From: CBDDIP01 sp965229005
GTDB lineage: Bacteria; Actinomycetota; Acidimicrobiia; Acidimicrobiales; Ilumatobacteraceae
Length of the DNA: 64,000 nt
NCBI GenBank assembly: GCA_965229005.1
Contig: CBDDIP010000002.1
Span: 62,001 to 126,000 of the forward strand
Direction: 5' to 3'
The translations under genes were made by a program, and so were the position numbers. Below, in pieces: positions 37,313 to 47,189 of this stretch. How positions within the stretch are numbered: the stretch's first letter is position 1; each line of letters begins with the position of its first letter. Under the pieces are notes generated by a model, which was not told the DNA's origin, made no database searches, and was given only the letters and a program-made list of their open reading frames with translations.

Positions 37313-38557
37313 ATGAGCGACTCGCATCCGGATCTGCACCTCGAGGCGGATCCCAGTGATGTCGGGCTCGATGCGGAGCGGCTGGCGCGCATCGACCGGC
37401 ACTTCCAGCGCTACATCGACGACGGCCGTCTGCCCGGCTGGCTGATCACCGTCGCTCGTCACGGCAAGCTCGCCCACGTCTCGGCATCCGGGCATCGCGA
37501 CATCGCCACGCAGACGCCGGTCACCACCGACACGATCTGGCGGCTGTTCTCGATGACCAAGCCGATCACCGCAGTCACCGCGCTGACGCTGTGGGAGGAG
37601 GGCGCCTTCGAGCTGAAGGACCCGGTGTCGAAGTACATCCCAGCGTTCGCCGACACGAAGGTCTGGCGCGGCGGCAGCATCAACTCGCCGATGCTCGATC
37701 CGATCACTGAGCCGATGCAGCTGTGGCAGCTGTTCGCCCACACCGCCGGGCTGACCTACGGGTTCATGTACAACCACCCGGTCGACGCGCTGTACCGCGC
37801 CGCGGGCTTCGAGTGGGGCACACCAGACGACGATCTCGAGGGCCTGTGCAACCGGTGGGCGGCGTTGCCGCTGCTGTTCCAGCCGGGGACGGAGTGGAAC
37901 TACTCGGTCGGGCTGGACGTGCTCGGACGAGTGATCGAGGTCATCACCGGCAAGCCGCTCGACGAGGTGTTCCGCGAGCGAGTGCTCGATCCACTCGGCA
38001 TGGTCGACACCGGTTGGAACGTGCCCGAGTCGGACCTGAGCCGGTTGGCCAACCTCTACGGCGCCCACCCCTCGACGCGCCAGGCGATCCCGCTGGAGGC
38101 CGCGGCCCAAGGCGCGAAGCACGCGCCGAAGGCGTTCCAGGGCGGGGGCGGGCTCGTCGGCACGGCGCACGACTACCACCGCTTCACGACGATGCTCCTG
38201 CGCCGCGGCGAGCTCGACGGCGTTCGCATCCTCGCCCCGCGCACGGTCGACTACATGGCCAGCAACCACTTGCCGGGCGGCGCCGACCTCACCGCAGTCG
38301 GCCGCCCGCTGTTCAGCGAGACGGCATTCGACGGCGTCGGCTTCGGTCTCGGCGTCAGCGTGACGCTCGACCCGGTGAAGGCACGCGTGCCGGGCAGCGT
38401 CGGCGAGTTCGCCTGGGGCGGCGCGGCGAGCACGGCCTTCTGGGTCGACCCGAAGGAAGACCTCACGGTGCAGTTCTTCACGCAGTTGCTGCCGAGCAGC
38501 ACCCACCCGATCCGCACCGAGCTGAAGACGCTCGTGTACCAATCCATCATCGACTGA
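37313..38557 (+). CDS. class C beta-lactamase-like serine hydrolase
   Basis: A 414-residue penicillin-binding-type hydrolase with the nucleophile motif SMTK (S80, K83) and the WNYSVGLDVLG tyrosine motif. No signal peptide is seen, so it is probably cytosolic and more likely an esterase or D-aminopeptidase-like enzyme than an antibiotic-resistance factor. The D-aminoacylase-type gene follows after 27 bases with a shared direction, suggesting a joint role on D-amino-acid or ester compounds. Confidence 0.85.
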   Translation: MSDSHPDLHLEADPSDVGLDAERLARIDRHFQRYIDDGRLPGWLITVARHGKLAHVSASGHRDIATQTPVTTDTIWRLFSMTKPITAVTALTLWEEGAFELKDPVSKYIPAFADTKVWRGGSINSPMLDPITEPMQLWQLFAHTAGLTYGFMYNHPVDALYRAAGFEWGTPDDDLEGLCNRWAALPLLFQPGTEWNYSVGLDVLGRVIEVITGKPLDEVFRERVLDPLGMVDTGWNVPESDLSRLANLYGAHPSTRQAIPLEAAAQGAKHAPKAFQGGGGLVGTAHDYHRFTTMLLRRGELDGVRILAPRTVDYMASNHLPGGADLTAVGRPLFSETAFDGVGFGLGVSVTLDPVKARVPGSVGEFAWGGAASTAFWVDPKEDLTVQFFTQLLPSSTHPIRTELKTLVYQSIID

Positions 38558-38584
38558 CGAACCAAGAACACGGAGGCCGACACC

Positions 38585-40330
<1,746 letters not shown>

Positions 40331-40881
40331 CCGAACGGGTCGCAGACGTCGCTCGGCACGCGCCGAACCGAGCAGGATCCGCACGAGCACGGCGGAGAGC
40401 GCGGTGACCGCAAGGCTCAGCGCGACGACTTGGTAGACGCGGTTGGACACGTCAGTGCCCGCCAGTCCGGCGTGCACGAAGCCGAGCCACACCGCCACGT
40501 AGCTGGTGAGGTGGACGAGGTGCCACGTCCGCCGCGGCAGGCGGCGCATCACGAGCGAGGTCAGCTGAACACCGATCAGCAGGTACATGGCGATCACGCC
40601 GATCGTCACCGCACCGGGCTTCCACGCCGAGCCCATCGGCACGAGCACCTCCACCCAACCGAAGTGGACGTAGCTGTCGGCGACGAGGCCACCGACGTGC
40701 ACGCCGATGCCGATCATCGTCAGCGCGCTGAACCAGCGATGCATCGCCAGCATCCACGCCGGACGATCGTGCGGCTTCAGGGCACGGGTGGCCATCAGCA
40801 CACCGAGCACCATCGACGCGACGAGGACGAGCCCGGTGACGATGCCACCGGCACGGGACAGGTACCACCAGAACTGCTGGT

Positions 40882-41922
40882 TCACGACGCGTCCGAATGG
40901 ACGGCCAGCGCGTTCCACGACTGGTTGGCGATCGTGCGGCCGTCGGCCAGCACCACCATCGCGGCGAGACCGATCGCGTCGAAGCGCGGCAGCTCTCGCT
41001 TCGCGCCGTGCACGAGCACCGACTTGGTGTGAACTTCGGCCCACATCGCCGACGACGCGGCAACGGTGACCTGCACCACCTCGGACACGCCATCACCGGA
41101 CTGGCCGTCGCCCGATCGTGAGGTGTCGACCGGCATCAGCGTCGCCGGGTCGAGCACGTGGTGCACGTTCATGCCATCGGCCGTGGTCCACCGGCGCCGT
41201 GTGGTGCCCGATGTGGCGACGCCACCCTCGGCGATGGCGACGCGCGCGCACTCGGCGTCACCGCCATCGGCGTCGTCGGCGTACGGCGATCCGACCGCGA
41301 TCTGCCAGCCGAGCTCGCCCTGCGGAGGGTGTCCGGCGACGCGCAGGTCGCCACCGATGTTGACGAGCACACCGTCGGCGCCGGCCTCGATCAGCTCTGA
41401 CGCGACGCGATCCGCGGCCAGCCCCTTGCCGATGCCGCCGGCATCGAGCACGGTGCCGTACGGCGCCACGATGGTGGAGTTGGCCAGGTCGACGGCGATC
41501 TCGTAGGGGCGGCCGCGGGGTGCGGCCATCGGCGGCAGGGAGGTGACCCGAGCCGGGTCGTCCCAACTGGTGGCATGCCCGAGGCCGATCAGTGGCGCCA
41601 GCAACGTGGGGTCGAAGGCGCGCTCCGTGACGACCCAGGCGTGCACCATCGCCGTCACCAGCTCGATCGTCGCCGGGTCGACGGGCACCGCGATCCCGCA
41701 GGCGCGGTTGATGCGGCTGATGTCGCTCTCCGGGCGGAACCTGCTCCACCTCGACTCGAGGTGCTCGAGCAGCCGGCGGGCCAGCGCGACGTGTGCGGTG
41801 GTCCCACCGACCACCACCAGGCCGCCCTGACAACCCATTGCGCGAAACCGATCGACCACCAGCGACGGGTGGTCCTCCCCGTTGATCCTCACCAAAGTCC
41901 CGTTTCCGTGCGTCGTGCTCAT
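40882..41922 (-). CDS. apbE: FAD:protein FMN transferase ApbE
   Basis: The 346-residue product has the ApbE signatures VLDAGGIGKGLAADR, VNIGGDLRVAG and the HHVLDPATLMPVD metal/FAD motif. ApbE links FMN through a phosphoester to Thr/Ser of extracytoplasmic redox proteins. ATG 41922 sits one base after the previous stop. Pairing with a ferric-reductase-like membrane protein is the known layout of extracytoplasmic flavin electron-transfer modules; the substrate protein is not obvious here. Confidence 0.88.
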   Translation of the reverse strand: MSTTHGNGTLVRINGEDHPSLVVDRFRAMGCQGGLVVVGGTTAHVALARRLLEHLESRWSRFRPESDISRINRACGIAVPVDPATIELVTAMVHAWVVTERAFDPTLLAPLIGLGHATSWDDPARVTSLPPMAAPRGRPYEIAVDLANSTIVAPYGTVLDAGGIGKGLAADRVASELIEAGADGVLVNIGGDLRVAGHPPQGELGWQIAVGSPYADDADGGDAECARVAIAEGGVATSGTTRRRWTTADGMNVHHVLDPATLMPVDTSRSGDGQSGDGVSEVVQVTVAASSAMWAEVHTKSVLVHGAKRELPRFDAIGLAAMVVLADGRTIANQSWNALAVHSDAS

Positions 41923-41923
41923 G

Positions 41924-42325
41924 TCAGTGCGACTGCGAGGTCGTGGCGTCGGGCGTTCCCGTGGAACCACTGGCCGGCTTGGCCGCCGGCGTTGCAGGTG
42001 CCGGCGGCGGGATCACGATCTCGATGACGGGGATCGGGGCGGGGGGAGTGGACCCGATTCCTGTCGGTGCATCAGTTTGCCCGGCGGCGGGTGCGCTCGC
42101 CGGGATGGTCTGCGGGACCGTGGCCGGCGCAGGCGGCACGGTGGGGGCCGGCGTGTCGCTCGTGTTCGTGCGGGCCTGCCAGCCCATTGCCGCGGTCAGG
42201 CCGAGCAGCAGCGTGCCGCTGGCGCCGGCCGCCACGACCTTGGACACCTGAGCCGGCCGCCGCGAACGTGACCGCAGGGACGCGATGCGGTCCAGCCCGG
42301 GGTCGGCCGGCTCATGGTCTGCCAT
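41924..42325 (-). CDS. small single-span membrane protein with Pro/Thr-rich outer tail
   Basis: A 133-residue protein: about 30 cytosolic residues, one membrane span (VVAAGASGTLLLGLTAAMGW) and a Pro/Ala/Thr-rich outer tail. No known domain. The C-terminus ends TPDATTSQSH; the DATT stretch faintly recalls the Ser/Thr acceptor of ApbE targets, but the usual SGAT context is missing. The same TGA-C-ATG junction links it to both neighbours. Confidence 0.6.
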   Translation of the reverse strand: MADHEPADPGLDRIASLRSRSRRPAQVSKVVAAGASGTLLLGLTAAMGWQARTNTSDTPAPTVPPAPATVPQTIPASAPAAGQTDAPTGIGSTPPAPIPVIEIVIPPPAPATPAAKPASGSTGTPDATTSQSH

Positions 42326-42326
42326 G

Positions 42327-42989
42327 TCAGTCGTCGTCCCCGCCGTGGCCGGAGTCATCGCTGCCACCGCTGTGACCACTGCCCGAGCCGCTGCTGCCGG
42401 AGCCGCTGTTGTCGTCGTCGCCACCACCGGGGCCACTGTTGCCGCCGTGATCATCGACGGTGTTGCTGGTGACCGTGGAGTTGCCCGTGCTCGTCGAGGT
42501 GACGTCGTCGTCGCCGTCGACCTCCACGGAGGTGCTGATGATCCCGAACAGCAGGCTGGCCTTGAACTCGACCTCGGAGCTGCCGTTGCTGAGCTTGATC
42601 TCGACGTTCAACGCGCCGTTGCGCTCCGCCTTCGTGACCGTCCACCCGTCGGCGGGGGTGACCGACACGATGCTCAGCACGTCGCCGGCGGTGTCGAGCA
42701 CGACGGTGCCGGCGTTGCCGATCTGGTAGGCCGCCTGCGTCCCGGTGACCGGGGTCGAACCGGGGATGGTGGTCCCCGTCGGCAGGCTCGTGCTCGTGTC
42801 GATGCTGTTCGGCGTGGTGCTGGACGTCGAGATCGTCGTGCCGGTGCCGTCGTCGTCGAACGTGCTGGCCGTGGCGGCCGAGCTGGACGAGGGGCTACTG
42901 CTGAGGACCTGCGTGTTCACCAAGGCCGCGGCGGAACCCGCGACCAGCACTCCGGAGAGTGACAACAGGCTTGCGATTCGTGCTTTCAT
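42327..42989 (-). CDS. secreted protein with Ser/Thr linker, one small conserved domain and acidic Gly/Ser/Asp tail
   Basis: The 220-residue protein has a signal peptide (about 1-24), a Ser/Thr-rich linker, a beta-rich segment of about 80 residues (AAYQIGNAGTVVLDTAGD, later GWTVTKAERNGALNVEI) and a long tail of Asp, Gly, Ser and His. I cannot name the domain; similar segments occur in actinobacterial cell-surface proteins next to two-component systems. It is the first gene of the minus-strand apbE operon, divergent from the response regulator. Confidence 0.6.
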   Translation of the reverse strand: MKARIASLLSLSGVLVAGSAAALVNTQVLSSSPSSSSAATASTFDDDGTGTTISTSSTTPNSIDTSTSLPTGTTIPGSTPVTGTQAAYQIGNAGTVVLDTAGDVLSIVSVTPADGWTVTKAERNGALNVEIKLSNGSSEVEFKASLLFGIISTSVEVDGDDDVTSTSTGNSTVTSNTVDDHGGNSGPGGGDDDNSGSGSSGSGSGHSGGSDDSGHGGDDD

Positions 42990-43100
42990 CGTTCAGTCCT
43001 CCTGGAACCGGTGTCGATCGCCGGCTCGAACCGGACGACGTTGAACGACGATCACGGTACGAATGTGTCGTCCAACAGGTTCCCGCACTTCATCCAAGAA

Positions 43101-43113
43101 ACATCAAAGATGT
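43101..43113. promoter_or_regulatory. inverted repeat in the divergent promoter region of the two-component system
   Basis: ACATCAAAGATGT (5-3-5 palindrome) lies in the 158-bp gap between the secreted-protein gene and the response regulator, in an AT-richer stretch with CATCCAAG beside it. A plausible binding site for the regulator, which would then control both directions. Confidence 0.4.
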
Positions 43114-43147
43114 GATGGAAGTTCGGTGTGGAGGGGAGAATGCCTGC

Positions 43148-43816
43148 ATGCGCCTGCTGCTCGTGGAGGACGACCGCTCCATTGCCGAGTCGTTGCTCGA
43201 AGGGCTGATCGCCGCGGGGCACGAGGTGGAGCACTGCACCACGGGCGTCGCGGCACTCGCCGCACCGCTGCCCGACGTGGTCCTGCTGGACATCGGCCTG
43301 CCGGACATGGACGGTCGCGACGTGCTGCGGACGTTGCGCGAGCGCACTGACGTGCCGGTGATCATGCTCACCGCGCGCAGCGAGGAGTTCGACCGCGTCC
43401 TCGGCCTCGAGCTCGGCGCCGACGATTACGTCACCAAACCGTTCAGCCTGCGCGAGTTGCTCGCTCGGATCCGCGCCGTCTCCCGCCGCCGCGGTGGCGA
43501 CGGGCCGGAAACGGATGCCCAGCAGGTGGTCGGACGGCTCTCGATCGACCGGCGCACGCGTCGAGTGCGGCTCGACGGCAGCGAGCTGCAGTTGACCGCC
43601 AAGGAGTTCGACCTGCTCGCCTTCCTCGCCTCGGATCCGGGCGCGGTGCGCACGCGCACCGACATCCTCGAGAGCGTGTGGGACGAGCACTGGTACGGCC
43701 CGACCAAGACCGTCGATGCGCACGTTGCGTCGCTGCGCAAGAAGCTCGGCGATCACCGTTGGATCGACGCCGTGCGCGGGGTCGGCTTCCGCTTCGAGAC
43801 ACCCGCACCGCAATGA
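43148..43816 (+). CDS. OmpR/PhoB-family response regulator
   Basis: The 222-residue protein has a receiver domain (VEDDRSIAESL acidic pair, phospho-acceptor D48 in LLDIGLPDMDG, VTKPFSL lysine) and a winged-helix DNA-binding domain (LTAKEFDLLAFLAS, then RTDILESVWDEHWYG). ATG 43148 gives the exact family start. It overlaps the kinase gene by four bases and probably controls the divergent apbE module and itself. Confidence 0.93.
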   Translation: MRLLLVEDDRSIAESLLEGLIAAGHEVEHCTTGVAALAAPLPDVVLLDIGLPDMDGRDVLRTLRERTDVPVIMLTARSEEFDRVLGLELGADDYVTKPFSLRELLARIRAVSRRRGGDGPETDAQQVVGRLSIDRRTRRVRLDGSELQLTAKEFDLLAFLASDPGAVRTRTDILESVWDEHWYGPTKTVDAHVASLRKKLGDHRWIDAVRGVGFRFETPAPQ

Positions 43817-45192
43817 GATGGCGGCTGCTGGCCATCTTCCTCGGCGTGATCGTCATGGTGCTGCTGGCCCAGGACGTGCCGCTGGCGTCGCACCTCCGCC
43901 AGGTGGAGAAGGACCGCCTCCTGGCCGGCCTGGAGCGCGACGCGTTCATCCTCGGCGGTTCGTCGGAGAACCAGCTGTCGGGTGAAGGCGACGACCTGCC
44001 GACCCTGCAGTCCACCGTCGACCTCTACCGCACCCGCAACGGCGCGCAGGTGGTGGTCACCGATGCGCGTGGGATCGCCGTCGTGGTGAGCGACGACGAA
44101 GCGCGGCGTGGTGACGACTTCGCCACCCGCCCGGAGATCGCCACGGCGCTGACCGGTGTGCCCGCAGCGGGAACGCGCTCGTCGGAGACCCTGGGCGAGC
44201 GCATCGTCTACGTCGCCGTGCCGGTGCTGTCGGGCGCGGACATCGTCGGCACGGTGCGGATCACCTATCCAGCAGACACGATCGACGACCGGGCGAACGA
44301 GAAGGTGCGCGGTCTCGTGCTCGTCGGCGTGATCTCGTTGAGCGCCGCCGGCATCGCCGCGCTGTTCATGGCAGGAACGGTGGTGCGCCCGCTGCGCCGG
44401 CTGCAACGTGCCACCGAGCGCGTCGCCCGCGGCGAGTTCACCAGCCGCGCCGAGACCGACGAAGGCCCGCCGGAGGTGCGCGCGCTGGCCACCTCGTTCA
44501 ACTCGATGACCGAACGCATCGCCACCCTTGTCGAGCGGCAGCGTTCGTTCGCGGGCGAGGCGTCGCACCAGCTGCGCACGCCACTGACGGCGCTGCGGCT
44601 GCAGCTCGAACGCGCCGGCGACCTCGTCGACACGCAACCCGAGGTGGCCCGCGACCGCATCGAGGCCGCCACCGCCGAGACGGAGCGGCTGCAGCGGTTG
44701 ATCGAAGGGCTCCTGCTGCTCGCCCGTGCCGAGTCCAACGACGTCGTGCTCGTCGATGTGGACGTGGCAGCCGTTGCACGGGAACGCGTGAGCATCTGGC
44801 AGCCGCTGGCCGCGGAACGCGGGATCGCCGTCACCATCGAAGCGCCGCCGAGCGCGCCGGCCCGGTCGGTTGCGGGCGCGGTCGAGCAGATCGTCGACAA
44901 CTACATCGACAACGCGCTGAACGTGTCGCCGGACGACTCGGCCATCGACGTCGTCGTCAACCGCAGTGGCGGGCTGGTCGAGGTCCACGTGTCCGATCGC
45001 GGGCCGGGCATGGACGCCGACCACCTCGCTCGCGCCTTCGACCGCTTCTGGCGCTCACCCACCGCCGAGCACGAGGGCTCCGGCCTCGGCCTGGCCATCG
45101 TCCATCAACTTGCCTCCGCCAGCGGCGGCTCCGTCGCCGTCGCCAACCGCCCCGGCGGGGGCCTCACCGCCACCCTCCGCCTGTTGCACTAA
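43813..45192 (+). CDS. sensor histidine kinase
   Basis: A 459-residue membrane kinase: span 1 near the N-terminus (LLAIFLGVIVMVLLA), a 140-residue outer sensor domain, span 2 (about 175-195), HAMP, the phospho-acceptor H252 in GEASHQLRTPLTALRL, N box NYIDNALN, and G boxes DRGPGMD and GSGLGLAIVHQL. The sensor domain is not a named family by eye. It partners the overlapping response regulator. Confidence 0.93.
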   Translation: MRWRLLAIFLGVIVMVLLAQDVPLASHLRQVEKDRLLAGLERDAFILGGSSENQLSGEGDDLPTLQSTVDLYRTRNGAQVVVTDARGIAVVVSDDEARRGDDFATRPEIATALTGVPAAGTRSSETLGERIVYVAVPVLSGADIVGTVRITYPADTIDDRANEKVRGLVLVGVISLSAAGIAALFMAGTVVRPLRRLQRATERVARGEFTSRAETDEGPPEVRALATSFNSMTERIATLVERQRSFAGEASHQLRTPLTALRLQLERAGDLVDTQPEVARDRIEAATAETERLQRLIEGLLLLARAESNDVVLVDVDVAAVARERVSIWQPLAAERGIAVTIEAPPSAPARSVAGAVEQIVDNYIDNALNVSPDDSAIDVVVNRSGGLVEVHVSDRGPGMDADHLARAFDRFWRSPTAEHEGSGLGLAIVHQLASASGGSVAVANRPGGGLTATLRLLH

Positions 45193-45488
45193 CCCCACGG
45201 CCGCGAAACCGACGAGATGTCCGGGGGCGGAAAGGGCGACGGCATCCGGCCCTCGAGCACGGCGACGCGGCGCAGGTGCCGACGCCACCAGATCATGAGC
45301 GGCAGGTTCACGGCGCCGAGCACCGCTCCAGCGACCGCCCACCGCCACAGCGGGCTGCCCGAACCGATCACCTCCTTGGCGATCGTCAGGTTCACGATGA
45401 ACAACGCGAACCGGAGGGCGACGTCGTGCCATCGCAATGGCGGGTCCTCACCCCACCACCGCCGAATCGTCGCCTGCAGCCGCCTCAC
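45189..45488 (-). CDS. small two-span membrane protein
   Basis: A 99-residue protein with two hydrophobic stretches (VALRFALFIVNLTIAKEVIG and WAVAGAVLGAVNLPLMIW) and basic loops. It converges on the kinase gene and overlaps its stop by four bases. No family recognised. Confidence 0.55.
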   Translation of the reverse strand: MRRLQATIRRWWGEDPPLRWHDVALRFALFIVNLTIAKEVIGSGSPLWRWAVAGAVLGAVNLPLMIWWRRHLRRVAVLEGRMPSPFPPPDISSVSRPWG

Positions 45489-45509
45489 CGCCGCGACGGT
45501 AGTCCCGCC

Positions 45510-47171
45510 CTACAGGGTGATCGACAGGTCGATCCGGCCGGCGCGTTGGTGGGTGACGGACACGCTCACGGTCGTCCCGGTTGGCGCCTGGACGATCCAG
45601 GTGGCGAGGAGGCGATCCGGGGTGCCGTCGTTCTGGCGGGTGAACCGGGTGGTCAGTCGACCGCTCAGCTGGCCGAGCTCCTGGCGTGCTGGGCCGACGG
45701 TGGTGGCGCCCGACAGCTCGGCGACGATCGGCAGCACGAGGTGCTCCTTGCGCGCCAGGTCCGTCACGAACGTGGGCAGCCATCCCGTGTTGGCGACGCC
45801 GACCTCGACGCGCCACGCGCCGTCACCGATGGCGACGGCAGCCGAGTGCAGCACCTCGAGACACGGCGAGGCGAGCGCGTGGTGGAGGGCGAAGTCGGCG
45901 TGGCCGGCAACCTCGGCGGGCAGCAGGGACCGGGGTGGGTTGGTCCACGTTGTGAAGTCGTCCCAGCCGCCCAGCTCGACGGTGCCGAGCTGCGGGTGCT
46001 CGAACTCGAACCAGTCGACGAACAGGTCGTGGCCGTGCTCGTCGGCCCAGCGCAGCACGGCCAGCTCCTCTGCCGGCGAGGGGCCGGTGTACCAGAAGTG
46101 GGTGCCCTGCTTGGTGCCGGTGGCGGCGTGCACGACGTCCCAGAACTCGGTGGTCCAGCTGTAGATGCCGAGGTGCTCGTAGGCCCAGTCGTCGGCAGCG
46201 CCGCTCATCGTGTCCGTGCGGTCCCACGTGAAGTCGTCGAACACGCCGTGCACCGTGTACCCGGTCAGCTCGGTGCCGCGGCGCCCGAGCTCGGTCCACG
46301 CCCACACGTCCAGCGGCGCCAACGCCGAGTCGGGCTTCGTGCTCGACGGGCGCAGCAGCACGCCACCACTGGTGTGGAACGCGTTGTAGCCGCACACGTT
46401 GGAGCGGGCGCGCACGGCGCGGACGAGGGCGTCGATCTCCGGTTCGCTCAGCGGGTGATCGCCGCTGCCCAGCACCCCGGTGCCCCAGCCGGCGGGGAAG
46501 TTGCGGTTCATGTCCAGCCCCTGCGGGGGACGCGGCGTCGGGATGGTGAAGCCGTCGTGATCGACGAGGAAGCCCTCCCCCAGCAGGCGGTACCGCGGCG
46601 CATCGCCGACGACACCATCGGGCGGAACGGGCACGAGCAGCCGAACGTCCTCGGATGACGGCATCCATGCGCCGTTGGGGTCCGGGATCCGCATGTGCAG
46701 CACACGGCCGTCACCGTTCACGTCGCGCTTGTGCAGCCCTGCCGACTCGTGCGCATCGCCCCACGGCCAGGCGCGCGTGCTGCTGCGGCGGAACACCGGT
46801 GAGTCGGCCAGTGCCCACTCGACACCATCGGGGTTGACGCGCGGCACGACGTAGAACGTGCGCGTCTGCAGCGCGCGGGTCACGACGTCGTCGCTGCCGA
46901 AGCCGGCGACGAGGCGCTGGATGAGGTTCAGCGCGGCGACGCCGGCAGTGACCTCGACCGAGTGGATGTTGGCGTCCACCCAGTGCGCCGGCTTCGTGTC
47001 GTGCGCGCCGGTCGACGCGTCGGTGATCGTCGCCAGCCACAGGTCGCGGCCCTCGTTCGAGCGCCCGTACGACTCGACGGTCATCAGCCCCGGATGGGCG
47101 GCTGCCGTGTCGTGCAACCACGAGGTCAGCTCGTCGTAGCGGAGGAAGCGATCGAAGTCGTACGTCGTCAT
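45510..47171 (-). CDS. M14-family zinc carboxypeptidase
   Basis: A 553-residue enzyme with the carboxypeptidase A fold: YGRSNEGRDLWLATI leads into the zinc motif H70-SVE73, followed by arginine and the third zinc histidine in YNAFHTSGG, and the catalytic glutamate in WTTEFWD. An additional C-terminal beta domain of about 120 residues is present. There is no signal peptide, so it acts in the cytosol or leaves by another route. Possible substrates are peptide C-termini or gamma-D-Glu-type links. Confidence 0.88.
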   Translation of the reverse strand: MTTYDFDRFLRYDELTSWLHDTAAAHPGLMTVESYGRSNEGRDLWLATITDASTGAHDTKPAHWVDANIHSVEVTAGVAALNLIQRLVAGFGSDDVVTRALQTRTFYVVPRVNPDGVEWALADSPVFRRSSTRAWPWGDAHESAGLHKRDVNGDGRVLHMRIPDPNGAWMPSSEDVRLLVPVPPDGVVGDAPRYRLLGEGFLVDHDGFTIPTPRPPQGLDMNRNFPAGWGTGVLGSGDHPLSEPEIDALVRAVRARSNVCGYNAFHTSGGVLLRPSSTKPDSALAPLDVWAWTELGRRGTELTGYTVHGVFDDFTWDRTDTMSGAADDWAYEHLGIYSWTTEFWDVVHAATGTKQGTHFWYTGPSPAEELAVLRWADEHGHDLFVDWFEFEHPQLGTVELGGWDDFTTWTNPPRSLLPAEVAGHADFALHHALASPCLEVLHSAAVAIGDGAWRVEVGVANTGWLPTFVTDLARKEHLVLPIVAELSGATTVGPARQELGQLSGRLTTRFTRQNDGTPDRLLATWIVQAPTGTTVSVSVTHQRAGRIDLSITL

Positions 47172-47189
47172 CGACCCGACGCTAGATCC

